A stretch of DNA of 64,000 nt from Marinobacter sp. JH2 (GTDB lineage Bacteria > Pseudomonadota > Gammaproteobacteria > Pseudomonadales > Oleiphilaceae), in assembly GCF_004353225.1 (NCBI RefSeq), contig NZ_CP037934.1, positions 2,046,001 through 2,110,000 of the forward strand. Reading direction: 5' to 3'. Numbering within the stretch: position 1 is the first letter of the stretch; every line of letters starts with the position of its first letter. The position numbers and the translations under genes are program-made. Positions 27,541 through 36,047 of the stretch are shown here, piece after piece. Below the pieces are notes generated by a model that was given only the letters and a program-made list of their open reading frames with translations, did no database searches and was not told the origin of the DNA.

Positions 27541-27562
27541 GCCGGCGCCCTTAGGCGCCGGC
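27541..27562 (+). promoter_or_regulatory. Intercistronic hairpin between urtA-like and urtB-like genes
   Basis: GCCGGCGCC (27541-27549) and GGCGCCGGC (27554-27562) form a perfect 9-bp GC-only stem with a CTTA loop, ten bases after the urtA stop. There is no T run, so it is probably an RNA stabiliser or partial terminator that raises the amount of binding protein relative to the membrane components. Confidence 0.7.
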
Positions 27563-27615
27563 ATCTATTGCCTCTAAAACGTTAAGCATATTGGTTTGAT
27601 CGGGGAGTAAGCGTC

Positions 27616-28542
27616 ATGTTCGATGGCTACACCAGCAGTGAATTGATGTCGATATTTGCCATGCAGGGGTTTGCCGGGCTCTCCCTGTTTTCAGTGTTCG
27701 TGCTGATGGCTCTGGGCCTTGCGATCATCTTTGGACAGATGGGGGTGATCAACATGGCCCACGGGGAGTTCATGATCCTCGGTGCCTACACAACCTATCT
27801 GACATCCGGTTTTTTCCAATCCTATCTGCCAGGCTTTTTCGGCGGGTACTTCTTTATCGCCATGGTTCTGGCCTTCCTGATTTGTGCCGCATTGGGAGCA
27901 CTCGTTGAGTGGCTCATGATAAGGCATCTCTACCACCGACCACTCGACACTCTGCTCGCGACATGGGGCCTGAGCCTGATTATGCAGCAGGCGTACCGCT
28001 CTATCTTTGGCGCCCGGGAAGTAGGCGTTGATCTGCCGGAGTGGATGATGGGTGCTATTCAGGTGACCGACATGGTCGACCTGCCAATTAACGGACTGTT
28101 CGTCATGGTCATTGCCCTGTCGGTTGCCGTGGGTGTGTATCTTCTGATGTACCGCTCCGGCTATGGCAAAAAGGTTCGCGCCGTGGTCCAAAATCGGCCA
28201 ATGGCAGAATCCGTGGGCATCAACAGTGCTGGCATAGACCGAGCTACTTTCGCTCTCGGCTGTGGCATTGCCGGTATTGCCGGAGCGGCATTCACCATGA
28301 TCGGGTCAACCGGCCCATCCTCAGGCCAGGCGTACATCGTCGATACCTTCCTGGTTGTGGTGTTTGGCGGCGCCCAAAGTCTGATCGGCACCATCATTTC
28401 TGCCTTCGGTATCTCACAGGCTCAGTCCACCATGGAGTTCTTCCTCAGTGGTTCCATGGCCAAGGTACTCACCCTGCTGGTTGTGATCGGAATTCTGATG
28501 ATACGTCCGGAAGGACTCATGGCCTTGAAGGTCCGTCGCTAG
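27616..28542 (+). CDS. urtB: Urea/amide ABC transporter permease 1
   Basis: The protein has 308 residues and is a LivH/UrtB type permease with about eight membrane helices. The pattern MGVINMAHGEFMILGAYTT near the N-terminus and the SSGQAYIVDTFLVVVFGGAQ stretch near 240 are typical. The ATG follows GGGGAG. The gene is 84 bp after urtA and 9 bp before the second permease gene. Confidence 0.9.
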   Translation: MFDGYTSSELMSIFAMQGFAGLSLFSVFVLMALGLAIIFGQMGVINMAHGEFMILGAYTTYLTSGFFQSYLPGFFGGYFFIAMVLAFLICAALGALVEWLMIRHLYHRPLDTLLATWGLSLIMQQAYRSIFGAREVGVDLPEWMMGAIQVTDMVDLPINGLFVMVIALSVAVGVYLLMYRSGYGKKVRAVVQNRPMAESVGINSAGIDRATFALGCGIAGIAGAAFTMIGSTGPSSGQAYIVDTFLVVVFGGAQSLIGTIISAFGISQAQSTMEFFLSGSMAKVLTLLVVIGILMIRPEGLMALKVRR

Positions 28543-28551
28543 GAGATTGTC

Positions 28552-29739
28552 ATGAAGCATTCATCCCTTATGAAGTGGTTTGTTTCCCGAGAGGGGCTGT
28601 ATTACCTCGCACTGGCTTTCCTGCTGGTGGTTATCCTGCCGCTGGCTCTGGATCCGTTCCGACTGAATATGGTGGGTAAATACCTGACCTACGCCTTCGT
28701 CGCGATTGGCCTGGTCATGTGCTGGGGTAAAGCGGGCATCCTCAGTCTTGGCCAAGGTGTGTTCTTTGGTCTGGGCGGATACTGCATGGCCATGTTCCTG
28801 AAGCTGGAGGCCTCCACGCCGGAGGCCACGGCTATTCAGTCCACGCCCGGTATTCCGGATTTTATGGACTGGAACCAGCTCACCGAGCTGCCGTGGTTCT
28901 GGGAACCGTTCCACAGTTTCTCGTTCACCTTGCTGGCGGTAATTGGTGTGCCGGTTCTGCTGGCGTTCGTCATCGGCATTGCCATGTTCACCCGACGCGT
29001 GGGCGGCGTTTATTTCGCCATCATCACTCAGGCCATTGCTGCGGTGCTGACCATCCTGATTATCGGACAACAGGGCTATACCGGTGGCGTGAATGGCATT
29101 ACCGACTTGCAGACTTTGATGGGCTGGGACATCCGTACCGATGAGGCCAGGAATATTCTGTATTTCGTCTGCGTCGGCATGCTCTTTCTTTGCCTGTTCG
29201 CAGCGCGTCTTGTTCAGAACCGAAAACTGGGCCGCATCCTCGTCGCCATGAACGCCCAAGAGATGCGGGTGCGCTTCTCCGGCTATGACGTGGCGGCCTT
29301 CAAGATCTTTGTATTCTGCCTGGCTGCGGCGTTCGCCGGCATTGGCGGCGCTCTGTTCACCCTTTTGGTGGGCTTCATGTCGCCATCGTTCATCGGCATC
29401 GTTGCCTCCATCGAAATGGTCATCTTCTGCGCCCTTGGCGGCCGGTTGTCCATCCTGGGTGCTGTCTACGGTGCCCTACTGGTCAACGCCGCCAAGAGTG
29501 GTTTCTCCGAATCCTTCCCAGAGCTTTGGCCTTTTGCCATGGGCGCCCTGTTCATCGGTGTGGTGCTGGCTTTCCCGAACGGCCTGGCGGGGCTCTACAA
29601 GAGCTACGTGATGCCTCTGGAAAATAAGGTCTTCAAACGCAGCAAGAGTAAAGCCGCACCTGTGGTGGCCAAGCCGGCTGCTGAACAGGCCGAGGGTTTT
29701 AGTCCGATGGCAGGCACCTACAGTCCGGAGAAATCGTGA
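28552..29739 (+). CDS. urtC: Urea/amide ABC transporter permease 2
   Basis: The protein has 395 residues and is a LivM/UrtC type permease with about nine helices. It contains GILSLGQGVFFGLGGYCMAM near residue 65 and VGFMSPSFIGIVASIEMVIF near 275, both typical. The C-terminal 45 residues are cytoplasmic and rich in K and A. Its stop overlaps the next start by one base (TGATG). Confidence 0.9.
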   Translation: MKHSSLMKWFVSREGLYYLALAFLLVVILPLALDPFRLNMVGKYLTYAFVAIGLVMCWGKAGILSLGQGVFFGLGGYCMAMFLKLEASTPEATAIQSTPGIPDFMDWNQLTELPWFWEPFHSFSFTLLAVIGVPVLLAFVIGIAMFTRRVGGVYFAIITQAIAAVLTILIIGQQGYTGGVNGITDLQTLMGWDIRTDEARNILYFVCVGMLFLCLFAARLVQNRKLGRILVAMNAQEMRVRFSGYDVAAFKIFVFCLAAAFAGIGGALFTLLVGFMSPSFIGIVASIEMVIFCALGGRLSILGAVYGALLVNAAKSGFSESFPELWPFAMGALFIGVVLAFPNGLAGLYKSYVMPLENKVFKRSKSKAAPVVAKPAAEQAEGFSPMAGTYSPEKS

Positions 29740-30497
29740 TGAGCACAAGCAAGAGCAACAGCGGGGATTTTCTACTGGCGGTTGAGGGCCTGACCGTCTC
29801 CTTCGATGGCTTCAAGGCAGTCGACGACTTGTCCTTCTACCTCGACCCTAAGGAAATCAGGGTCATCATTGGCCCCAACGGCGCGGGCAAGACGACGGTG
29901 CTGGATCTGATCTGCGGAAAAACCAAGGCGACGTCCGGTTCCATCAAGTTTGCGGGCAAGGAGCTGACCAAACTCAAAGAGCACCAGATTGTCCATTCGG
30001 GCGTGGGCCGGAAGTTCCAGACTCCGTCTGTCTTCGAGGACCTGACGGTGTTTGAGAACCTTGAGGTGTCTTATCCCCAAGGCCACAGCGTTATGGGTGC
30101 ACTGGCTTTTAAGCGGGATGAGGCGGTTATTGAGGCGGTGGAAGATGTGGCGAAAACCATCTTCCTCACCGAAGCCCTACATGAACCTGCCGCACTGCTC
30201 AGCCACGGCCAGAAACAGTGGCTGGAGATCGGCATGCTACTGATTCAGAAACCGGATTTGTTAATGCTGGATGAACCGGTGGCAGGCATGTCTGTGGCGG
30301 AAAGGAAAAAGACGGCGGAGCTGCTCCGGGTGATCACCAAGAGCCATACGGTTCTGGTGATTGAGCATGACATGCAGTTTGTCGGCGACATCGCCGACCG
30401 GGTCACCGTCATGCATCAGGGCAAGGTTCTCTCGGAAGGGTCCATCGATCATGTGAAATCGGACCCTAAAGTCATCGAAGTCTATCTGGGGCACTGA
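29739..30497 (+). CDS. urtD: Urea/amide ABC transporter ATPase 1
   Basis: The ATG at 29739 overlaps the preceding TGA by one base; a GTG three bases earlier is also in frame. The 252-residue product is a LivG/UrtD ATPase with Walker A GPNGAGKTT, signature LSHGQKQWLEIGM, Walker B LLMLDEPVAGM and the switch histidine in VIEHDMQFV. It powers import of the amide or urea together with the next gene. Confidence 0.93.
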   Translation: MSTSKSNSGDFLLAVEGLTVSFDGFKAVDDLSFYLDPKEIRVIIGPNGAGKTTVLDLICGKTKATSGSIKFAGKELTKLKEHQIVHSGVGRKFQTPSVFEDLTVFENLEVSYPQGHSVMGALAFKRDEAVIEAVEDVAKTIFLTEALHEPAALLSHGQKQWLEIGMLLIQKPDLLMLDEPVAGMSVAERKKTAELLRVITKSHTVLVIEHDMQFVGDIADRVTVMHQGKVLSEGSIDHVKSDPKVIEVYLGH

Positions 30498-30499
30498 TC

Positions 30500-31189
30500 A
30501 TGTTGAGCATCAAACATCATTTGGTGGCTTACGGCCAAAGTACCATCATCCAGGACCTTAACCTGGATGTGAAAAAGAACGAAATTGTCGCTGTGGTTGG
30601 CCGCAATGGTATGGGTAAAACCACGCTGATGAAGTCCCTTATTGGCATGACTCCAACCAAAGGTGGCGAAGTCAGCCTGGATGGCACGGATCTGACCCGA
30701 CTTAAAAGTTATCAGCGTGTACGCGCTGGTCTCGGTTTTGTCCCTCAGGGGCGGATGATCTTCCCGACCCTCACCGTGAGGGAAAACATTGAAACTGGCC
30801 TCGCCGCGGTCGGGGAGAAGAAGGTGCCAGAAGATCTGTACGAGATGTTCCCGGTGCTCAAGGAAATGCAAAACCGACGCGGCGGCAACCTGTCGGGTGG
30901 CCAGCAGCAACAGTTGGCCATTGCGCGCGCACTGGCCACCCGGCCCAAGGTGCTGCTGCTTGATGAACCTACTGAAGGCATTCAGCCCAACATCATCAAG
31001 GAAATCGCGCAGACGCTGCGGCGCATCCGCGATGAGCGAGGGCTGTCGATTGTGGTGTCAGAGCAGGTATTGAGTTTTGTGATGGATGCTGCGGACCGGA
31101 TTCTGGTGATCGAGAAAGGCGCGATCGTCCATGAAGAGAGCCGGGCTGAAGCGAATCAGGAGAAGATTGCCAGTTATCTGGCTGTTTAA
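30500..31189 (+). CDS. urtE: Urea/amide ABC transporter ATPase 2
   Basis: The protein has 229 residues and is a LivF/UrtE ATPase: Walker A GRNGMGKTT, signature LSGGQQQQLAIARAL, Walker B VLLLDEPTEGI. It begins two bases after the first ATPase gene stops. A 58-bp gap with an AGGAG site then leads to the amidase. Confidence 0.93.
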   Translation: MLSIKHHLVAYGQSTIIQDLNLDVKKNEIVAVVGRNGMGKTTLMKSLIGMTPTKGGEVSLDGTDLTRLKSYQRVRAGLGFVPQGRMIFPTLTVRENIETGLAAVGEKKVPEDLYEMFPVLKEMQNRRGGNLSGGQQQQLAIARALATRPKVLLLDEPTEGIQPNIIKEIAQTLRRIRDERGLSIVVSEQVLSFVMDAADRILVIEKGAIVHEESRAEANQEKIASYLAV

Positions 31190-31247
31190 TTTTAGGAGGA
31201 AGCCGCTGAGGCGGGTGACATTTGCAAAAATTCCAGGAGAGTAGTCT

Positions 31248-32327
31248 ATGAGACACGGTGATATTTCCAGCAGTAACGATACCGTTGGCGTTGCGGTAGT
31301 GAACTACAAGATGCCGAGGCTACATACCAAGGCTGAAGTGTTGGATAACGCCCGCAAGATTGCGGAGATGATCAAAGGCATGAAAGTCGGCCTGCCGGGT
31401 ATGGATCTGGTGGTGTTCCCGGAATACAGCACCATGGGCATCATGTACGACAATGACGAGATGATGGAAACCGCGGCTACGATTCCCGGTGACGAAACGG
31501 CCATTTTCTCCGCAGCCTGCCGTGAGGCCAATACCTGGGGCATTTTTTCCCTGACCGGTGAGCGCCATGAGGATCACCCTAACAAGGCACCTTACAACAC
31601 GCTGATTCTCATCAATAACGAAGGTGAGATTGTTCAGAAATACCGCAAGTGTGTGCCTTGGTGTCCGATTGAGGGCTGGTATCCGGGTGATACCACTTAC
31701 GTCAGCGAAGGTCCGAAGGGGATGAAGATCAGCCTGATCATCTGTGATGACGGCAACTACCCGGAAATCTGGCGGGATTGCGCCATGAAGGGTGCCGAGC
31801 TGATCGTCCGTTGCCAGGGCTACATGTACCCGGCCAAGGAGCAGCAGGTGCTGATGTCCAAGAGCATGGCCTGGGCGAACAACTGCTATGTGGCGGTCGC
31901 GAACGCATCCGGCTTCGACGGTGTTTATTCCTACTTCGGCCATTCCGCAATCATCGGTTTTGATGGCCGCACTCTGGGTGAGTGTGGTGAGGAAGATATG
32001 GGGATTCAGTATGCCCAGCTTTCGATCAGCCAGATTCGCGATGCTCGCGCCAATGATCAGTCCCAGAACCATCTGTTCAAACTGCTGCACCGGGGTTACA
32101 CCGGTGTTCACAACTCCGGTGACGGCGACAAAGGGGTAGCAGACTGCCCGTTCGATTTTTACCGCACCTGGGTGATGGATGCCCAGAAAGCCCAGGAAAA
32201 TGTCGAGGCGATGACGAGGAAAACTGTCGGCACCGCCGAATGTCCGGTGGGCTCCCTACCGGTCGATGGCAAGGAAAAATCTGCAAGGGGCTTAAAGCCG
32301 GGAGAAGCTGATGCCGTGTATCAATGA
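31248..32327 (+). CDS. amiE: Aliphatic amidase
   Basis: The protein has 359 residues and aligns without gaps over at least its first 170 residues with the Pseudomonas aeruginosa aliphatic amidase as I remember it (346 residues). The nitrilase-family catalytic residues are all in place: glutamate 59 (VVFPEY), lysine 134 (QKYRK) and cysteine 166 ([11 protein letters not shown]). It hydrolyses short aliphatic amides such as acetamide and propionamide to the acid and ammonia in the cytoplasm. The start follows CAGGAG. It lies between the importer and amiB, and overlaps amiB by 17 bases. Confidence 0.96.
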   Translation: MRHGDISSSNDTVGVAVVNYKMPRLHTKAEVLDNARKIAEMIKGMKVGLPGMDLVVFPEYSTMGIMYDNDEMMETAATIPGDETAIFSAACREANTWGIFSLTGERHEDHPNKAPYNTLILINNEGEIVQKYRKCVPWCPIEGWYPGDTTYVSEGPKGMKISLIICDDGNYPEIWRDCAMKGAELIVRCQGYMYPAKEQQVLMSKSMAWANNCYVAVANASGFDGVYSYFGHSAIIGFDGRTLGECGEEDMGIQYAQLSISQIRDARANDQSQNHLFKLLHRGYTGVHNSGDGDKGVADCPFDFYRTWVMDAQKAQENVEAMTRKTVGTAECPVGSLPVDGKEKSARGLKPGEADAVYQ

Positions 32328-33354
32328 GCGGCTGGAAGCCAATCGGGAATCCATTGAAAAGAACCGGGCCGCCTCAGGCCCGGTTCGTGCTTCCCGGTTC
32401 CGCTTTGAGCCAGATGTTGTTATGTCCCGTCTGCGGGAGAACATTGTGGGACAGGATGAAGCCCTGACTGCGATGGAATCCATGCTGGTGCGGGTGAAGG
32501 CCGATATCGGTGAGGAAAATCGACCGCTGGCGGTTCACCTGTTTCTTGGCCCCACCGGAGTTGGTAAAACCGAAACCGTACGCCTCATCGCCGAAGCCAT
32601 TCATGGCAACCGGGACGGGCTGTGTCGTATCGATATGAACACCCTGGCCCAGGAACACTACGCGGCTGCACTTACCGGTGCACCGCCAGGCTACGTGGGC
32701 AGTAAAGAAGGCCACAGTCTGTTTGATCTGGACAAGGTCCAGGGCTCGTTCAGCAAGCCGGGCATAGTGCTGTTCGATGAAATCGAGAAAGCCAGCAAAG
32801 AGGTGGTCCGCACCCTGCTAAACGTACTGGACACCGGCCGGTTGATACTCCCCTCCGGCAATCGGGAGATCGATTTTCGCAACACCCTGATTTTCATGAC
32901 CAGCAACGCCGGCGCACTGGATGCCGAGGCGCATCACCAACGTTATCAAACGGGCTGGCGCCGTTGGTTCGGATTATCGCCCGATCAGGGAGAGTCCCTA
33001 CGTGATACCGCCCTGCGTCGTCATTTCGATCCGGAGTTTCTGAACCGGATTGATCAGATTCTTACGTTCAACAGTCTTACGGATAACTGGCTGGAAGCTT
33101 TGCTGGACATCGAATTGGCGGGTCTTAATCGGCGGCTGGGCAAAAAACACGCCGAGTTGTCTCTGTCGACGGAGCTTCGGACCGAACTGTCCCGCGGCTA
33201 CGATGCCCGTTACGGCGCCCGGGAGATGTTGCGAGCTTTTCGCCAGCGTCTGGAACCGGCGGTAGCCAGAGCCCTGCTGGCGCATCCTGACTGTAAACGA
33301 TTTAAAGCCAACGTACAGAACAGGACCGTTACTGTGCACCAATACGTCGAATGA
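32311..33354 (+). CDS. amiB: AmiB-like AAA+ ATPase (Clp family)
   Basis: The protein has 347 residues and is an AAA+ ATPase of the ClpB/ClpA D2 type: Walker A GPTGVGKT at 80-87, Walker B VLFDE at 153-157, sensor 1 FMTSNAG, and the C-terminal D2-small domain with [20 protein letters not shown]. It lacks an N-terminal Clp domain. In P. aeruginosa amiB follows amiE in the amidase operon as a putative chaperone. The ATG is preceded by GGGAGA. Its exact role (folding or assembly of amidase, or protein remodelling) is unknown. Confidence 0.88.
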   Translation: MPCINERLEANRESIEKNRAASGPVRASRFRFEPDVVMSRLRENIVGQDEALTAMESMLVRVKADIGEENRPLAVHLFLGPTGVGKTETVRLIAEAIHGNRDGLCRIDMNTLAQEHYAAALTGAPPGYVGSKEGHSLFDLDKVQGSFSKPGIVLFDEIEKASKEVVRTLLNVLDTGRLILPSGNREIDFRNTLIFMTSNAGALDAEAHHQRYQTGWRRWFGLSPDQGESLRDTALRRHFDPEFLNRIDQILTFNSLTDNWLEALLDIELAGLNRRLGKKHAELSLSTELRTELSRGYDARYGAREMLRAFRQRLEPAVARALLAHPDCKRFKANVQNRTVTVHQYVE

Positions 33355-33358
33355 CGTA
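33343..33358. promoter_or_regulatory. Candidate operator upstream of fmdA (site B)
   Basis: TACGTC-GAAT-GACGTA is a perfect 16-base inverted repeat that overlaps the amiB stop codon. It is followed at two bases by CGCTGGGG, then ATT and CGAAT, matching site A upstream of the importer. It stands 132 bases before the fmdA start and suggests a second, internal promoter for fmdAB. Confidence 0.62.
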
Positions 33359-33413
33359 GGCGCTGGGGGCATTTCGCGAATACCACCACAGGCAGCGATC
33401 GCCGATAGTGAAT

Positions 33414-33419
33414 TACGTC
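33414..33419 (+). promoter_or_regulatory. Additional operator half-site before fmdA
   Basis: TACGTC, one arm of the palindrome at 33343-33358, recurs here 71 bases from its first copy and 72 bases before the fmdA start. A six-base match is weak on its own, and it is listed only because it lies near the full site. Confidence 0.25.
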
Positions 33420-33490
33420 AGCGCAGAAGCCATCAGGCACTGCGTATCACCGGTTTGAACCCTGAAGTCAAGAAACTAGGAGCGCCCGTT

Positions 33491-34723
33491 ATGGCCGAAA
33501 CCCTTATCAAGATCGACAGAAGCAAATCCGCCTACGAGAATGAGCAAATTCATAACCGTTGGCACCCAGACATCCCCATGGCGGCGACGGTCAAGCCGGG
33601 GGACGATTTCGTTCTGGAATGCTACGACTGGACCGGTGGGCAAATCAAAAACGACGACTGCGCTGACGATATCCGGGACGTGGATCTGACTCAGGTGCAT
33701 TTCCTGTCTGGACCTGTTGCCGTCGAAGGCGCTGAGCCGGGCGATTTGTTAGAAGTGGATATTCTCGACATTGGAGCGTTCCAAGACAGCCAATGGGGCT
33801 TTAACGGCTTCTTCGCCAAGAAAAATGGTGGTGGCTTCCTGACAGAGCATTTTCCTGAGGCTCAGAAATCCATCTGGGACTTCAACGGCATGTTCACCAA
33901 ATCCCGCCACATCCCAAATGTGGAATTCGCCGGCATGATCCACCCCGGCCTGATCGGTTGCCTGCCGTCCAAAGAAATGTTGATGGAGTGGAACCGTCGG
34001 GAGAAAGAACTCTACGACACCGAGCCAAATCGCGTACCCGGGCTGGCTAACATGCCATTCGCCGATACTGCGCACTTGGGCAAACTTGCCGGTGACGCCG
34101 CCAAAGAAGCCGCAACAGAAGCGGCCCGTACCGTGCCTCCCCGCGAACACGGCGGCAACTGTGACATCAAGGATTTGTCTCGGGGTTCAAAAGCTTACTT
34201 CCCGGTGTATGTGAAAGGCGCCGGCCTGTCGGTGGGCGATCTTCACTTCAGTCAGGGCGACGGTGAGATCACCTTCTGTGGTGCGATCGAAATGGCCGGT
34301 TGGATTCACCTGCGGGTAAATCTGATCAAGGACGGCATGTCCAAGTACGGCATCAAGAACCCAGTGTTCAAGCCCAGCACCATCAAGCCTCGTTACGAAG
34401 ACTATGTGATCTTTGAAGGCATTTCGGTGGATGAGCAAGGCCAGCAGCACTACCTGGATGTTCAGGTAGCCTATCGCCAGGCCTGCCTGAATGCCATCGA
34501 ATACCTGACCAAATTTGGTTATACACCGGCCCAAGGCTATGCCCTGCTCGGCTGCGCACCGGTGGAAGGCCATATCAGTGGTGTGGTGGACGTACCCAAT
34601 GCCTGTGCAACCTTGTGGCTGCCAACGGAAATCTTCGACTTCGACATCAACCCCACGGCTGAAGGTCCGAAGAAGATGGTTACCCCGGGCACCGACGTAC
34701 CCCTGTCACCAGACAAGGAGTAA
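33491..34723 (+). CDS. fmdA: Formamidase
   Basis: The ATG at 33491 follows TAGGAG at nine bases; an in-frame TTG at 33455 is less likely. The 410-residue product is an acetamidase/formamidase (FmdA_AmdA family) of the size known from Methylophilus. It contains the typical patterns RWHPDIP, YDWTGGQIKNDD, HFLSGPVAVEGAEPGDLL, the later GNCDIKDLSRGS and DLHFSQGDGE. It converts formamide to formate and ammonia, and is unrelated in fold to AmiE, so the locus codes for two different amide hydrolases. It is followed by fmdB after six bases. Confidence 0.93.
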   Translation: MAETLIKIDRSKSAYENEQIHNRWHPDIPMAATVKPGDDFVLECYDWTGGQIKNDDCADDIRDVDLTQVHFLSGPVAVEGAEPGDLLEVDILDIGAFQDSQWGFNGFFAKKNGGGFLTEHFPEAQKSIWDFNGMFTKSRHIPNVEFAGMIHPGLIGCLPSKEMLMEWNRREKELYDTEPNRVPGLANMPFADTAHLGKLAGDAAKEAATEAARTVPPREHGGNCDIKDLSRGSKAYFPVYVKGAGLSVGDLHFSQGDGEITFCGAIEMAGWIHLRVNLIKDGMSKYGIKNPVFKPSTIKPRYEDYVIFEGISVDEQGQQHYLDVQVAYRQACLNAIEYLTKFGYTPAQGYALLGCAPVEGHISGVVDVPNACATLWLPTEIFDFDINPTAEGPKKMVTPGTDVPLSPDKE

Positions 34724-34729
34724 TAAACC

Positions 34730-35083
34730 ATGCCGTTGTACGACTACAAATGCCAGGAGCACGGTTTATTTCAGGAACTGGGCACCATGGCAGAAGCCGG
34801 ACATCCGGCAAACTGTCCTGAATGCAAGGTGCTGTCACCACGGGTGATTGTGTTGCCTCCGGAGATACTGGCCATGGACCCGGCTCGGCGCAAGGCTCAG
34901 GCCCGCAATGAAAAAGCCAGGCATGAGCCTATCATCTCCACTGCCGACCAACGTGCACGGGATGCTGAGCACCGGAAAAGTTGCGGTTGCAAGAAGAAGT
35001 CAGCCGGCAAACACATGCTGTTCTATACCGCTGACGGGAAAAAGATGTTCCCTTCCATGCGCCCCTGGATGATCAGTCATTGA
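34730..35083 (+). CDS. fmdB: FmdB family zinc ribbon protein
   Basis: The protein has 117 residues and begins MPLYDYKCQEHG, the FmdB zinc-ribbon signature, with the second cysteine pair C29-x2-C32 and a further CGC near residue 85. FmdB accompanies formamidase in other bacteria and has been proposed to regulate or assist it. The ATG follows AAGGAG, which lies at the end of fmdA. A strong terminator follows. Confidence 0.88.
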   Translation: MPLYDYKCQEHGLFQELGTMAEAGHPANCPECKVLSPRVIVLPPEILAMDPARRKAQARNEKARHEPIISTADQRARDAEHRKSCGCKKKSAGKHMLFYTADGKKMFPSMRPWMISH

Positions 35084-35111
35084 TTGATCGCGTGTAATCG
35101 GCCACTTAATT

Positions 35112-35132
35112 AGCCCCTTCGGGGGCTTTTTT
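35112..35132 (+). terminator. Terminator of the amide operon
   Basis: AGCCCC-TTCG-GGGGCT (35112-35127) is a stable tetraloop hairpin followed by a T run to 35132, 29 bases after the fmdB stop. Confidence 0.92.
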
Positions 35133-35203
35133 GCCTTCGCGCCTGTTTTTCCGAACAAAAGAATTTGCGGATTAGCCTGCAGGATTTCGTCAGCATTTGA
35201 CGG

Positions 35204-35209
35204 TATAAT
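35204..35209 (+). promoter_or_regulatory. Possible -10 element of the DUF3592 gene
   Basis: A consensus TATAAT word lies 75 bases before the TTG start. No good -35 hexamer stands 16-18 bases upstream, so the promoter is only provisional. Confidence 0.4.
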
Positions 35210-35226
35210 GTCGCCCGCAAATAAAC

Positions 35227-35244
35227 CGCCCCAAGGTAGGGGCG
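35227..35244 (+). promoter_or_regulatory. 5' leader hairpin of the DUF3592 gene
   Basis: CGCCCC (35227-35232) and GGGGCG (35239-35244) pair perfectly around AAGGTA, in the presumed leader between the TATAAT word and the ribosome site. No T run follows; a role in RNA stability or translation is possible. Confidence 0.4.
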
Positions 35245-35283
35245 CTGAAGCCTTTATCTCAACGTTTAAAAAGGAAGATATCG

Positions 35284-35982
35284 TTGAAGACTATCAAGGT
35301 AATCAAATACGTTTTCTCGATTGTTGGTGCAGCACTCCTGGTTGGTGCGATCATTCTATACAACAACACCACTTCATTTCTCGAGCGCTCCGAAACCGTC
35401 CAAGGTACCGTTGTTGAGCTGATACGCTCACGTTCCAGTGACTCTACCAGCTACTACCCTGTTGTTCGGTTCACGGCCGCCGAGGGTCAGCCAATCGAGT
35501 TTCGCTCTAACTCCGGCTCCAACCCGCCTTCCTACAATCGAGGGGAGCAGGTAACCGTGTTTTATGAGCCAGCTAATCCGCAAGACGCCATGATCGACGG
35601 TTTCTTTTCACTTTGGGGCGGAGCCGTGATTGCTGGCATTTTAGGCTCTGTGTTTGGGCTGATCGGTGGCGGAATGGTGCTTCACGGAGTAATCAAAGGC
35701 CGCTCAAAAGCCTACCTTCAGAAGAATGGCGTCGAAGTCCATGCCTCGCTCCAAGGGGTAGAGCAAAACACCAGCCTGACCGTAAACGGCCGCACCCCGT
35801 TCCGGATCGTATGCCAATGGCAGCACCCCCAAACCCGCGAGCTTCATGTATTTCGTAGCGATAATTTGTGGTTCGACCCGACTGATCACATTAGTCAGGA
35901 GAAGATTCCGGTGCTGGTGGATGAAGGGAATTTGAAGAGGTATTGGGTAGACACGTCGTTTTTGCCGAAATTGGCGGGGTGA
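35284..35982 (+). CDS. DUF3592-like membrane protein
   Basis: The protein has 232 residues from a TTG start preceded by AAGGAAG. Two membrane helices (about 6-26 and 105-130) flank an exported segment (about 32-100) with TVQGTVVEL and YYPVVRFTAAEGQ, the pattern of DUF3592. A cytoplasmic or exported C-terminal part of about 95 residues repeats a similar beta-rich motif. Function is unknown. It is a single gene between the amide operon and the type VI island. Confidence 0.75.
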   Translation: MKTIKVIKYVFSIVGAALLVGAIILYNNTTSFLERSETVQGTVVELIRSRSSDSTSYYPVVRFTAAEGQPIEFRSNSGSNPPSYNRGEQVTVFYEPANPQDAMIDGFFSLWGGAVIAGILGSVFGLIGGGMVLHGVIKGRSKAYLQKNGVEVHASLQGVEQNTSLTVNGRTPFRIVCQWQHPQTRELHVFRSDNLWFDPTDHISQEKIPVLVDEGNLKRYWVDTSFLPKLAG

Positions 35983-36047
35983 TTGGCTAGTTATTTTGTC
36001 GAGCGCTCTGTGAGTGATCGCGGGCTAAGTCATTACAAGGAAGATTC

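Noticed and set aside
28561..29259. A 232-codon open frame antisense to the second importer permease
   Set aside because: It lies wholly within urtC in a GC-rich gene, has a composition typical of antisense frames (H, Q, R rich) and has no recognisable domain.
31320..32111. A 263-codon frame antisense to amiE
   Set aside because: amiE is certain from its catalytic residues; the antisense frame follows from its codon bias.
33394..33401. GCGATCGC palindrome before fmdA
   Set aside because: An eight-base palindrome is expected by chance and does not recur at the other amide promoter.
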